From Flavobacteriaceae bacterium (GTDB lineage Bacteria > Bacteroidota > Bacteroidia > Flavobacteriales > Flavobacteriaceae), in the NCBI GenBank assembly GCA_014239895.1, contig JAAZXZ010000110.1, positions 1-23,193 on the forward strand: a DNA stretch of 23,193 bases, in the 5' to 3' direction. Positions 16,746 to 23,193 of this stretch are shown one piece after another. Below the pieces are notes generated by a model. The model was not told the DNA's origin. It saw only the letters and a list, made by a program, of their open reading frames with translations, and ran no database searches. The position numbers and the translations under genes were made by a program. Position 1 is the first letter of the stretch. Every line of letters begins with the position of its first letter.

Positions 16746-16940
16746 TTAATTTATCAAATTAAAATATTCTTTAATAATTCTGCTAAAAACACTATCCAAT
16801 GCCCATATAATCAAAGAAAAAATTATTGAAAACACTCCAACTAATACTGTTAGTTCTAAACCTTCATTAAAGCTTGGCCAACTAACATGATTTTTTAGTT
16901 CTCCGTATGATTCTTTAAAATATTTTAAAATTCCTAACAT
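16746..16940 (-). CDS. secE: Preprotein translocase subunit SecE
   Basis: This 64-residue single-membrane-span SecE has an amphipathic N-terminal helix (YFKESYGELKNHVSWPSFNE, with the typical VSWPS motif) followed by a hydrophobic segment (ELTVLVGVFSIIFSLIIWALDSVF). It is an essential subunit of the SecYEG channel. The ATG at 16940 is chosen because the longer open frame upstream only translates the tRNA-Trp gene. It lies 14 bases after that tRNA and 5 bases before nusG. Confidence 0.95.
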   Translation of the reverse strand: MLGILKYFKESYGELKNHVSWPSFNEGLELTVLVGVFSIIFSLIIWALDSVFSRIIKEYFNLIN

Positions 16941-16954
16941 ATTATTTCTTCTTG

Positions 16955-17027
16955 CACGGGTTGAGAGACTCGAACTCCCGACACCTGGTTTTGGAGACCA
17001 GTGCTCTACCAACTGAGCTAAACCCGT
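16955..17027 (-). tRNA. tRNA-Trp (anticodon CCA)
   Basis: The 73-base gene folds as a canonical cloverleaf on the minus strand. The acceptor strands ACGGGTT/AACCCGT are perfectly paired and the D arm reads GCTCAGTTGGTAGAGC. The anticodon arm is CTGGT-CTCCAAA-ACCAG with anticodon CCA, and the T arm contains GTTCGAGTC. The discriminator base is G, as expected for tRNA-Trp. The 3' CCA is not encoded (CAA follows) and must be added by the nucleotidyltransferase. It is embedded between tuf and secE, so it is probably cut out of the same transcript. Confidence 0.98.
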
Positions 17028-17038
17028 AAACATAAGTC

Positions 17039-17069
17039 AAGGTATTTCGTTAGTAAAACAAAATACCTT
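17039..17069 (-). other. Hairpin between tuf and tRNA-Trp
   Basis: AAGGTATTT (17039-17047) and AAATACCTT (17061-17069) form a perfect 9-base-pair stem with a 13-base loop in the 66-base tuf/tRNA gap. No U-run follows on the minus strand, so termination is not indicated. It may protect the 3' end of the tuf mRNA after tRNA excision. Confidence 0.45.
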
Positions 17070-17093
17070 AACATTAAATATTTATGGATTTTA

Positions 17094-18281
17094 TTATTCT
17101 ACGATCTCAGTTACCTGTCCAGCACCAACTGTTCTACCACCTTCACGAATAGCAAAACGTAATCCAACACTCATTGCAATTGACTCAATTAATTCAACAT
17201 TAATTGTTAAATTATCTCCGGGCATAACCATCTCAACACCAGATGGTAATTCAATTGTTCCTGTAACATCAGTTGTTCTGACATAAAACTGAGGCCTGTA
17301 GTTGTTATGAAATGGAGTATGTCTTCCTCCTTCTTCTTTCTTTAAAATATAAACTTCCGCCTTAAATTTCTTATGTGGAGTAACAGATCCTTGCTTACAA
17401 ATCACCATTCCTCTTCTAATATCAGTTTTTTCAATACCTCTTAACAAAATACCAACATTATCACCAGCTTCACCTCTATCTAATATCTTTCTAAACATCT
17501 CAACACCAGTAACAGTAGAAGTTAATTTCTCTGCTCCCATACCAATGATATCAACTGAATCACTAGTATTTGCAACACCTGTTTCAATTCTACCGGTTGC
17601 TACAGTACCTCTACCTGTAATTGAGAAAACATCCTCAATAGGCATTAAGAAAGGCTTCTCAACATCACGCTTAGGTAATTCAATCCATGTATCAACATTT
17701 TTCATTAATTCCATAAGTGAATCAACCCATTTTTGCTCACCATTTAGAGCTCCTAATGCAGACCCAGCTATAACAGGAGTATTATCTCCATCATATTCAT
17801 AGAATGTTAATAATTCACGAATTTCCATTTCAACTAGTTCTAATAACTCTTCGTCATCAACCATATCAACTTTATTCATAAATACAACAATTCTAGGAAT
17901 ACCAACCTGACGACCTAAAAGGATGTGCTCACGTGTTTGTGGCATTGGGCCATCTGTTGCAGCAACAACAAGAATAGCTCCATCCATTTGGGCAGCACCA
18001 GTAACCATATTCTTTACATAGTCAGCGTGACCAGGACAATCAACGTGTGCATAATGACGGCTTTCTGTCGAATACTCAACGTGAGCTGTGTTAATTGTAA
18101 TACCTCTTTCTTTCTCTTCAGGGGCATTATCAATTGTATCAAAGTCTCTTTTCTCTGATAAACCAGCTTTTGCTAATACAGTAGTAATAGCAGCAGTAAG
18201 TGTAGTTTTTCCGTGATCTACGTGTCCAATTGTACCTATATTTAGGTGCGGTTTCGAACGATCAAAATTTTCCTTTGCCAT
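17094..18281 (-). CDS. tuf: Translation elongation factor Tu
   Basis: This 395-residue GTPase delivers aminoacyl-tRNA to the ribosome. GTP-binding motifs are intact: GHVDHGKTTLT (P-loop), the switch I sequence KERGITINTAHVEY, DCPGHADYVKNM (switch II), NKVD and SALGAL. Domains 2 and 3 follow with PIEDVFSITGRGTVATGRIETG and the C-terminal GLRFAIREGGRTVGAGQVTEI. It heads the minus-strand core cluster and has a strong promoter immediately upstream. Confidence 0.99.
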   Translation of the reverse strand: MAKENFDRSKPHLNIGTIGHVDHGKTTLTAAITTVLAKAGLSEKRDFDTIDNAPEEKERGITINTAHVEYSTESRHYAHVDCPGHADYVKNMVTGAAQMDGAILVVAATDGPMPQTREHILLGRQVGIPRIVVFMNKVDMVDDEELLELVEMEIRELLTFYEYDGDNTPVIAGSALGALNGEQKWVDSLMELMKNVDTWIELPKRDVEKPFLMPIEDVFSITGRGTVATGRIETGVANTSDSVDIIGMGAEKLTSTVTGVEMFRKILDRGEAGDNVGILLRGIEKTDIRRGMVICKQGSVTPHKKFKAEVYILKKEEGGRHTPFHNNYRPQFYVRTTDVTGTIELPSGVEMVMPGDNLTINVELIESIAMSVGLRFAIREGGRTVGAGQVTEIVE

Positions 18282-18314
18282 AGTATAGTTTTTTTATTGC
18301 TTTTAAAATGAGCG

Positions 18315-18345
18315 CAAATATAATTTTTTATGACTAATTAAGCAA
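18315..18345 (-). promoter_or_regulatory. Promoter of tuf and the downstream core cluster (TTG-N20-TATATTTG)
   Basis: On the minus strand TTG (18345-18343), 20 bases, and TATATTTG (18322-18315) fit the Bacteroidota consensus exactly. Transcription would begin about 27 bases before the tuf ATG. As no other complete promoter or terminator is seen down to the DUF3467 gene, this may drive much of the 13-kb cluster. The rest of the 18282-18402 gap is A/T-rich without an obvious gene. Confidence 0.75.
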
Positions 18346-18402
18346 CTAAATTGCTGTTTTTTTTTCAGGGAAGTAAAATCAGTAGAGATTTTTTGTATTA
18401 TT

Positions 18403-18768
18403 CTACCTACTATGCCAATATGCAATTGCAATAAAAAGTAGCTGAAATGGGGCCCTAATAATAGCTATATTTTTATCAATATTTAATGCAATCTGTGCTT
18501 GCTCATTCTCTATTAAAAATATATTAGCTGGAAAAACTGCAATTAACAGAAGAATCAACCCTATAGCAGAATATTTTCGATATTTAGTTAATAATCCTAT
18601 TCCAAATAAAATTTCAAAAAACCCACTAATAAGCACTAATTCATATTGAAATTTCAGATATGGAGGAACTATATTTAAATAATACTCTGGATTAACAAAA
18701 TGATCAATTCCAATTCTTACATAAAAAAAGCACATAATGTAAATTGAAATTCTTTTAACTAGTTTCAT
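18403..18768 (-). CDS. DoxX-like four-helix membrane protein
   Basis: This 121-residue integral membrane protein has four predicted spans at about residues 8-24, 43-60, 66-86 and 104-118. The pattern matches small DoxX/MauE-like proteins: RIGIDHFVNPEYY after helix 1, PPYL before helix 2, SGFFEILFGIGLL in helix 2, and KYRKYSAIGL before helix 3. The family is linked loosely to quinone or thiol redox functions, but members this small are mostly uncharacterised, so no specific reaction is assigned. It lies alone between the terminator at 18785-18810 and the tuf promoter. No clear promoter of its own is visible. Confidence 0.8.
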   Translation of the reverse strand: MKLVKRISIYIMCFFYVRIGIDHFVNPEYYLNIVPPYLKFQYELVLISGFFEILFGIGLLTKYRKYSAIGLILLLIAVFPANIFLIENEQAQIALNIDKNIAIIRAPFQLLFIAIAYWHSR

Positions 18769-18784
18769 TTCTTTTTATTTTATA

Positions 18785-18810
18785 AAAAAGCCTGCAATTG
18801 CAGGCTTTTT
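18785..18810 (-). terminator. Bidirectional-looking intrinsic terminator after the YdhR-like lipoprotein gene
   Basis: AAGCCTGCAATTGCAGGCTT is a perfect palindrome flanked by an A-run on one side and a T-run on the other, giving a G+C-rich stem followed by at least five U residues in either direction. On the minus strand it lies 20 bases after the stop of the lipoprotein gene at 18831 and separates it from the DoxX-like gene. Confidence 0.92.
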
Positions 18811-18830
18811 ATCAAAATTTTAGATGTAAT

Positions 18831-19586
18831 TTATAGAACAGGAATTCCATTAGATACCGTAATTGGAGCTACTCCGTAAACTTCTGTTGTGAAATTAACT
18901 AAGTTTGGATGAGCAACAACCCCTTTCCATAACTCAGAATCTAGATATGTATCAACAGATTCCTTACTTTTAAAATAGTAAACTCCACCAAAAACCCCAG
19001 CATCTACATTTCCAATAAAAGTCTTTCCAATAAGACCATCAACATTCTCTGGTTTAAAATTCGGAGAAACATCAGATCCAAGCTTTGCATGGTCTTCAAG
19101 ACTCATGTCTTGTAATTCGTAATTCACTACAAGAACCATCATGCCTTCAGCATCTGATGGATTATCGGATGTTTTACGGCAACATGCAAGACCATTTGAA
19201 ACTTCAGAAATTGGAGCTACTCCATAAACTTCTGTTGCGAAATTAACTAAGTTTGGATGAGCAACAACCCCTTTCCATAACTCAGAATCTAAATATGTAT
19301 CAACAGATTCTTTACTTTTAAAATAGTAAACTCCACCAAAAACCCCAGCATCTACATTTCCAATAAAAGTCTTTCCAATAAGACCATCAACATTCTCTGG
19401 TTTAAAATTCGGAGAAACATCAGATCCAAGCTTTGCATGATCTTCAAGACTCATGTCCTGTAATTCGTAATTTACTAGAAGAACCATCATGTTTTCATGA
19501 GAAGATGCTTCCTCAGACTTTTTTTGATCAGTTTGATTACACGAAAGTGTAAAAACTGCAATTAAAAGAAATAAAATTTTTTTCAT
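18831..19586 (-). CDS. Lipoprotein with two nearly identical YdhR-like (dimeric alpha/beta-barrel) domains
   Basis: This 251-residue protein has a clear lipoprotein signal (LFLLIAVFTLSC, Cys 16). Two copies of a domain of about 94 residues follow, at about 33-126 and 149-242, which differ at only two positions within the copy (Leu/Val near the start, Ala/Thr near the end). Each copy has the layout of YdhR-type putative mono-oxygenases of the dimeric alpha/beta-barrel superfamily: MMVL.VNYEL, then FKPENVDGLIGKTFIGN, GGVYYFKSKESVDTYL and TEVYGVAP. Single-domain members form homodimers, so the duplicated protein could build the barrel within one chain. A linker of about 22 residues with a CC pair (GLACCRKTSDN) joins them. 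The catalytic activity of the family is not established. It ends before a strong terminator and appears monocistronic. Confidence 0.85.
   Translation of the reverse strand: MKKILFLLIAVFTLSCNQTDQKKSEEASSHENMMVLLVNYELQDMSLEDHAKLGSDVSPNFKPENVDGLIGKTFIGNVDAGVFGGVYYFKSKESVDTYLDSELWKGVVAHPNLVNFATEVYGVAPISEVSNGLACCRKTSDNPSDAEGMMVLVVNYELQDMSLEDHAKLGSDVSPNFKPENVDGLIGKTFIGNVDAGVFGGVYYFKSKESVDTYLDSELWKGVVAHPNLVNFTTEVYGVAPITVSNGIPVL
18861..19143 (-). repeat. Direct repeat copy encoding the second YdhR-like domain
   Basis: This 283-base segment aligns without gaps to 19209-19491, offset by 348 bases (116 codons). I count 8 substitutions, 6 of them synonymous, i.e. about 97% identity by eye. Confidence 0.93.
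19209..19491 (-). repeat. Direct repeat copy encoding the first YdhR-like domain
   Basis: This is the partner of 18861-19143. The 65 bases between the copies encode the linker, which has no equivalent of the same length after the second domain. Confidence 0.93.
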
Positions 19587-19770
19587 AACTGATTTGTTTT
19601 TATTAATTAAGGATGATAAATATAGGTTTTTTTTTGAAAAAAATATATTTTTTATTGAATAGTTAAAAAATTGAATATTACGAATATAAAATCGTATTAT
19701 TTCTTGTTGTTAAATACTGATAATCAACAATTTAAGAAATAAATTCAATTTTTTTTTGTATTTTATATTT

Positions 19771-20235
19771 ATGCCAGTGATTAACTTTAAGAGTCCATCT
19801 AAAAAAATAGTTAGAAAATCTTTAGAAAATATTCTAGTTAAAGATTATATGTCTAAAGAAATAATTTCATTCCATAAATCAGACTCTATATTTGAAGTAA
19901 AAAGAGTTTTACTAGAAAAAAAGATATCCGGGGCTCCTGTAATAAGTAAGTCTGGAAAATTAATTGGCATTATATCAGAAACAGATATAATGAAGCAAAT
20001 TATTGATAGTAAATATTTCAATATGCCAATGTCAAGGACTACTGTTTCAAAGTACATGACAAAAAATGTAGATTATATTTTACCTAATGAAACAATTTTT
20101 GATGCCGCTGAAAAATTCTTAAGATTAAAAAGAAAAAGATTTCCAGTAATGGAGTCAAATAGAATTTTAGGAATAATTTCTAGAGTAGATATAATTGCTG
20201 CTGCACTTAAAATTAGAGGTAATTATAGTATCTAA
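19771..20235 (+). CDS. CBS-domain pair protein
   Basis: This 154-residue soluble protein is made almost wholly of two CBS motifs. The first spans about residues 20-80 (VKDYMSKEIISFHKSDSIFEV ... GAPVISKSGKLIGIISETDIMK) and the second about 92-150 (VSKYMTKNVDYILPNETIFDAAE ... RFPVMESNRILGIISRVDIIAA). Such Bateman modules bind adenine nucleotides such as AMP, ATP or S-adenosylmethionine and act as energy sensors; stand-alone pairs often regulate a partner enzyme or transporter. The ATG at 19771 is preferred; the frame could extend to a TTG at 19756, but that adds only five residues from an A/T-rich stretch. No convincing promoter is seen in the 184 bases upstream. Its TAA overlaps the stop of the convergent secreted-protein gene. 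Confidence 0.88.
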   Translation: MPVINFKSPSKKIVRKSLENILVKDYMSKEIISFHKSDSIFEVKRVLLEKKISGAPVISKSGKLIGIISETDIMKQIIDSKYFNMPMSRTTVSKYMTKNVDYILPNETIFDAAEKFLRLKRKRFPVMESNRILGIISRVDIIAAALKIRGNYSI

Positions 20236-23193
20236 TTCTTAATAATTTTAATTACAGCTCTGTTTTTTCCAGATTCAACTGTTAAAAGATACATGCCTGA
20301 TGAACTATCTATTTCTAAGTCAAAGAATCTTCCATTTAGAGTATTCCTGAATTGGATTATTCTTCCATTTATATCGGTTAATGTTATTTTTACATTATTA
20401 TAAATAGTCCCTAAATCAATTGAGAAATCTCCAACAGTAGGATTTGGATATACTAGAGGTTTATACTCAAAATTATTTTCAATCAATCCTAAGGACGATT
20501 CAACAATATTTACCATATAATCTTCTGTTTCACCATATTGTGTTTCAGTACATGCATCCGTAGGAACATCAACGCTCCAGTTGGATTTAGCTCTTAAAAT
20601 ATGCTCTCCTAAAGCTGCATTTTCAGGAATTACGAAATCAATTGTTTCAGTATAAGGTGCATTGGCATTATCTTCACCATCTGCAATTTCATAATTATCT
20701 ATAACAACCTCATCTGAGCTAAAATCTAAATCATCATTAAAATCTATCCAAACTTTTACATACTGATTACCATATCCTGTTGTAAGGGTCATCTGATTAT
20801 TTGAACCTTGCTCCAAATCAGTTGACAAATCCATGAAATCTCCATAACCTTCACATCCTGAAGGATTATAGATATCACCTAATTGAACTAACTGGAATCC
20901 ATCATTATAGGAACAATCCATGGATGGTGTACAAAGAATATTAGCTTTAACTTCATACATATATCTGTAAGTTTCCGTAATATCATTATTTTCACCTTCT
21001 GCAAATACTTTAAAATAAACTTTTGTTCCTTCATCTTGATTTGGTATTGAGGAATCAGTAACCCATATATTTCCAGAAGTATTTGTCATTGGAATAGTAT
21101 TTACTACACTCGATATGTCAGATGACCATTGAATGTAAGCATTTGCTATTACTCCATCGTAAGAAATAGTTGATGTTACGTATTGATCTATACCAACTTT
21201 TGGCTGAGTAGCTGTAGGTTGATTAGAAATTCTTGTAGTTAATATTGATGGGAAACTTTGTCTACCATCTAAAGTGAATTCCCATAATCCTCTTCCCCAA
21301 GTGGCTGCACGAAGCGTATTTGATCCATACATTATTTCTAATTCAAGCACTGCCATATTAGGTAAATCTTGATTATATAAGGACCAAGAATTTTCTGACA
21401 TAGCCTTTTTGTAAACCCCGATTTCAGTGCCAAGATATATTGTTGAAGCATCTGTATGGTCAATTACTACAGATCTTACAGGTATATTACCTAAATTATG
21501 AGTTATATTCTGCCATGATCCCCCTTGATCTGTTGTAATAAATACTTTATTATTGTCATAGTTGTAATTTCCATAAGTAACAACAATCACATTATCATCA
21601 TTAGGATCAAAAGCAATATCCGTAATGAATTGATTTGGAAGAGAACCTTTAATATTAGTGTAGGTATATCCACCATTAATAGATTTTTCAATTGCCTGAT
21701 AATTAGAAACAACTAGGATATTTGAGTTATTTTCAGCAATTGCTGCCTTTGATATATTGCCAGAAAAATTTGGTGTTCCTAGTTCTGTCCATGTTGAACC
21801 AAAATCATCACTACTATATACTATATCATCCATAGCAAAAATTTTCATTTGGTTATTAGGATCATATAATAGTGGAGCTATCCAATATCCATCAAGGCCG
21901 CTTGGGTTAATTCCATCCTGAGTAATTCCGCCATCTTTAGTTCTTCTTTTTCCACCAAACTGAAAACTTCCAATCATCCAGTCATCATTCAAAGGATGTA
22001 TAATTCCCTCCATACCATCAGCACCATAAAATTCAACCCAAGAGTTTTCAGTTTTTATGCTTGTACCATTATCTTGAGAGCCTGATATTGTTCTTTCATG
22101 ATTGGATTGGCTTACACCAAGACAATAATTCTCACGAATAGATTGACCTTCATAAATCTCCCATGTAACACCGTTATCTAAACTTTTACATAAAAAACCA
22201 TCAGTATTAACCCAAAATACTCCATTTTCAGAACGAGAGCCTCTAATATCTGCGTGTACATATGTCCCTGTATTATTGTAATTAGCATTTCCTGTAGCCC
22301 AATATGTAGCTTGATTGAAAGTGACACCGCCATCAGTACTTCTATGAGTATCAATATCTCCAAATAGCATATAATTGGTATCAATATCACTAACAGCAAA
22401 TGCACCATAATTAGAAATTCCAGGATTGGATATAAGAGTAAAATTTTGGCCATTATCTGTTGACTTCCATACACCATTACTACTACCTACATAAACACAA
22501 TTAGAACAGGCAGCTGATACTGACAATTTAATATTACTATAATTCCCAGAAATAATATTAGAAGAACTAAAAGTCAGACCACCATCATTTGATACATATA
22601 TTTTTGAATCATCATCATAAGCTGCTGTATAAACAATATTTTCATCAGTTGGATGGAAATGAATTTCATTAAAATCGTAATATTCCCATGAATTTCCTGT
22701 AGCTGAATTTGTCCAAGAATTTAAATTATCTGTAGAACGAAATAAACCTTCTGATGAGCCAATAAATACTAAGTCTGGTATAGTAGGATGATATGCAATC
22801 TTGTAAATACTATTATATGTTCCTAAACCTCCCCAGCCAAGATTATCTGGATTAAAATTTGTTATATTCCATGTATCTCCACCATCAGTAGACTGGTGAA
22901 TTCCATGTGTTACACCATTATTAGAATTTCTAACATTTATAAGGACATGATTTGGATTATTGGGTGAAACTGCAATTGTATTAACCCCTGCTGCAAATAA
23001 AAAATCTGTTGTATTAACCCAGGTATTCCCACCATCTATTGTCTTCCAAAACCCACCACTTCTTGATCCTAAATATATTCTATTAGAATCATTAGGGTCT
23101 GCATAAAATGATTCAACTCTTCCCAAGCCGACCGCATAATGTCCTGTTACTTGTTCTATATAATATGGTCCTAACTCTTCCCAGCCATTATCA
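20232..23193 (-). CDS. Large secreted Asp-box (BNR) beta-propeller protein with GEVED domain and T9SS type A sorting tail, 5' truncated
   Basis: The frame is open through the right edge (DNGWEELGPYY... precedes the first possible start), so at least 986 residues are present and the N-terminus is missing. About ten Asp-box motifs occur, such as STDGGDTW, SNDGGLTF, STDNGQNF, SLDNGVTW and TTDQGGSW, indicating one or more sialidase/sortilin-type beta-propellers. A GEVED-like domain follows (VWIDFNDDLDFSSDEVV ... GETEDYMV). The end is a type A T9SS sorting domain starting at YPNPTVGDFSIDL and closing with GMYLLTVESGKNRAVIKIIKN. The protein is therefore secreted or surface-anchored by T9SS. Asp-box propellers occur in glycosidases and in non-enzymatic binding proteins; no sialidase catalytic set is visible, so enzymatic activity is not claimed. 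Confidence 0.9.
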   Translation of the reverse strand, partial: DNGWEELGPYYIEQVTGHYAVGLGRVESFYADPNDSNRIYLGSRSGGFWKTIDGGNTWVNTTDFLFAAGVNTIAVSPNNPNHVLINVRNSNNGVTHGIHQSTDGGDTWNITNFNPDNLGWGGLGTYNSIYKIAYHPTIPDLVFIGSSEGLFRSTDNLNSWTNSATGNSWEYYDFNEIHFHPTDENIVYTAAYDDDSKIYVSNDGGLTFSSSNIISGNYSNIKLSVSAACSNCVYVGSSNGVWKSTDNGQNFTLISNPGISNYGAFAVSDIDTNYMLFGDIDTHRSTDGGVTFNQATYWATGNANYNNTGTYVHADIRGSRSENGVFWVNTDGFLCKSLDNGVTWEIYEGQSIRENYCLGVSQSNHERTISGSQDNGTSIKTENSWVEFYGADGMEGIIHPLNDDWMIGSFQFGGKRRTKDGGITQDGINPSGLDGYWIAPLLYDPNNQMKIFAMDDIVYSSDDFGSTWTELGTPNFSGNISKAAIAENNSNILVVSNYQAIEKSINGGYTYTNIKGSLPNQFITDIAFDPNDDNVIVVTYGNYNYDNNKVFITTDQGGSWQNITHNLGNIPVRSVVIDHTDASTIYLGTEIGVYKKAMSENSWSLYNQDLPNMAVLELEIMYGSNTLRAATWGRGLWEFTLDGRQSFPSILTTRISNQPTATQPKVGIDQYVTSTISYDGVIANAYIQWSSDISSVVNTIPMTNTSGNIWVTDSSIPNQDEGTKVYFKVFAEGENNDITETYRYMYEVKANILCTPSMDCSYNDGFQLVQLGDIYNPSGCEGYGDFMDLSTDLEQGSNNQMTLTTGYGNQYVKVWIDFNDDLDFSSDEVVIDNYEIADGEDNANAPYTETIDFVIPENAALGEHILRAKSNWSVDVPTDACTETQYGETEDYMVNIVESSLGLIENNFEYKPLVYPNPTVGDFSIDLGTIYNNVKITLTDINGRIIQFRNTLNGRFFDLEIDSSSGMYLLTVESGKNRAVIKIIKN

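Noticed and set aside
16941..17033. An N-terminal extension of SecE (beginning LAQLVEHWSPKPG...) in the same open frame
   Set aside because: This peptide is the well-known false translation of a tRNA gene; the cloverleaf of tRNA-Trp lies at 16955-17027, and SecE begins at the ATG at 16940.
18341..18360. AGCAA-CTAAA-TTGCT followed by a T-run on the + strand, resembling an intrinsic terminator
   Set aside because: The stem has only five mostly A/T pairs, no + strand gene ends here, and on the minus strand the U-run would be on the wrong side. It overlaps the -33 element of the tuf promoter.
19617..19624. TATATTTA (minus strand) as a -7 box for the duplicated lipoprotein gene
   Set aside because: It mismatches the final G of TAnnTTTG and no TTG is found at the proper distance; the region is so A/T-rich that such octamers are common.
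1..23193. Search for a CRISPR array, insertion sequence, attachment site, phage or defence cassette
   Set aside because: No regularly spaced repeats, transposase or integrase motifs, or typical defence domains are visible; the only strong repeats are the two in-frame coding ones already described.

Overview
The window is AT-rich chromosomal DNA from a member of the Bacteroidota, most likely a Flavobacteriales-type organism. The supporting signs are a truncated type B (gliding-motility-type) T9SS sorting domain at the left edge, a type A T9SS sorting tail on the large secreted protein at the right edge, DUF5916, DUF4369 and DUF3467 proteins typical of this phylum, promoters of the TTG-N19/20-TAnnTTTG form, and the gene order tuf / tRNA-Trp / secE / nusG / rplK / rplA / rplJ / rplL / rpoB / rpoC / DUF3467. 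The species cannot be named from the sequence alone.

Layout. Positions 1-3799 are accessory: the tail of a T9SS cargo gene (+), a VanX/DdpX-like D-Ala-D-Ala dipeptidase (-), and a two-gene + strand unit made of a DUF5916 outer-membrane-type protein and a DUF4369 lipoprotein that lacks the thioredoxin domain often found with it. Positions 3812-5229 hold a tight minus-strand operon, idi - queD-like - cupin, with its own promoter at about 5237-5266. Positions 5271-18281 are the transcription/translation core, all on the minus strand: tuf, tRNA-Trp(CCA), secE, nusG, rplK, rplA, rplJ, rplL, rpoB, rpoC and a DUF3467 gene. Positions 18403-19586 carry a DoxX-like membrane protein and an internally duplicated YdhR-like lipoprotein, separated by a clear terminator. 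A CBS-domain protein (+) then converges on a large Asp-box (BNR) / GEVED / T9SS-secreted protein (-) whose 5' part lies outside the window.

How the genes work together. The core block makes the catalytic subunits of RNA polymerase, four 50S stalk or L1-arm proteins, the NusG elongation factor, the SecE translocon subunit and EF-Tu, the usual growth-rate-linked cluster. A complete promoter lies just upstream of tuf. Hairpins sit in the tuf/tRNA, nusG/rplK and rplL/rpoB gaps, where processing or attenuation would set the ratio of gene products. The idi operon serves isoprenoid and pterin/7-deazaguanine-type metabolism. The flanking accessory genes are mostly envelope or secreted proteins.

I see no CRISPR array, insertion sequence, phage gene, toxin-antitoxin pair or defence system. 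The most noteworthy items are a very recent in-frame domain duplication (18831-19586), a repeat-built acidic tail on ribosomal protein L10, and a perfect 19-bp hairpin between rplL and rpoB. No gene-free stretch exceeds 300 bases; the longest, 19587-19770, holds no convincing promoter.
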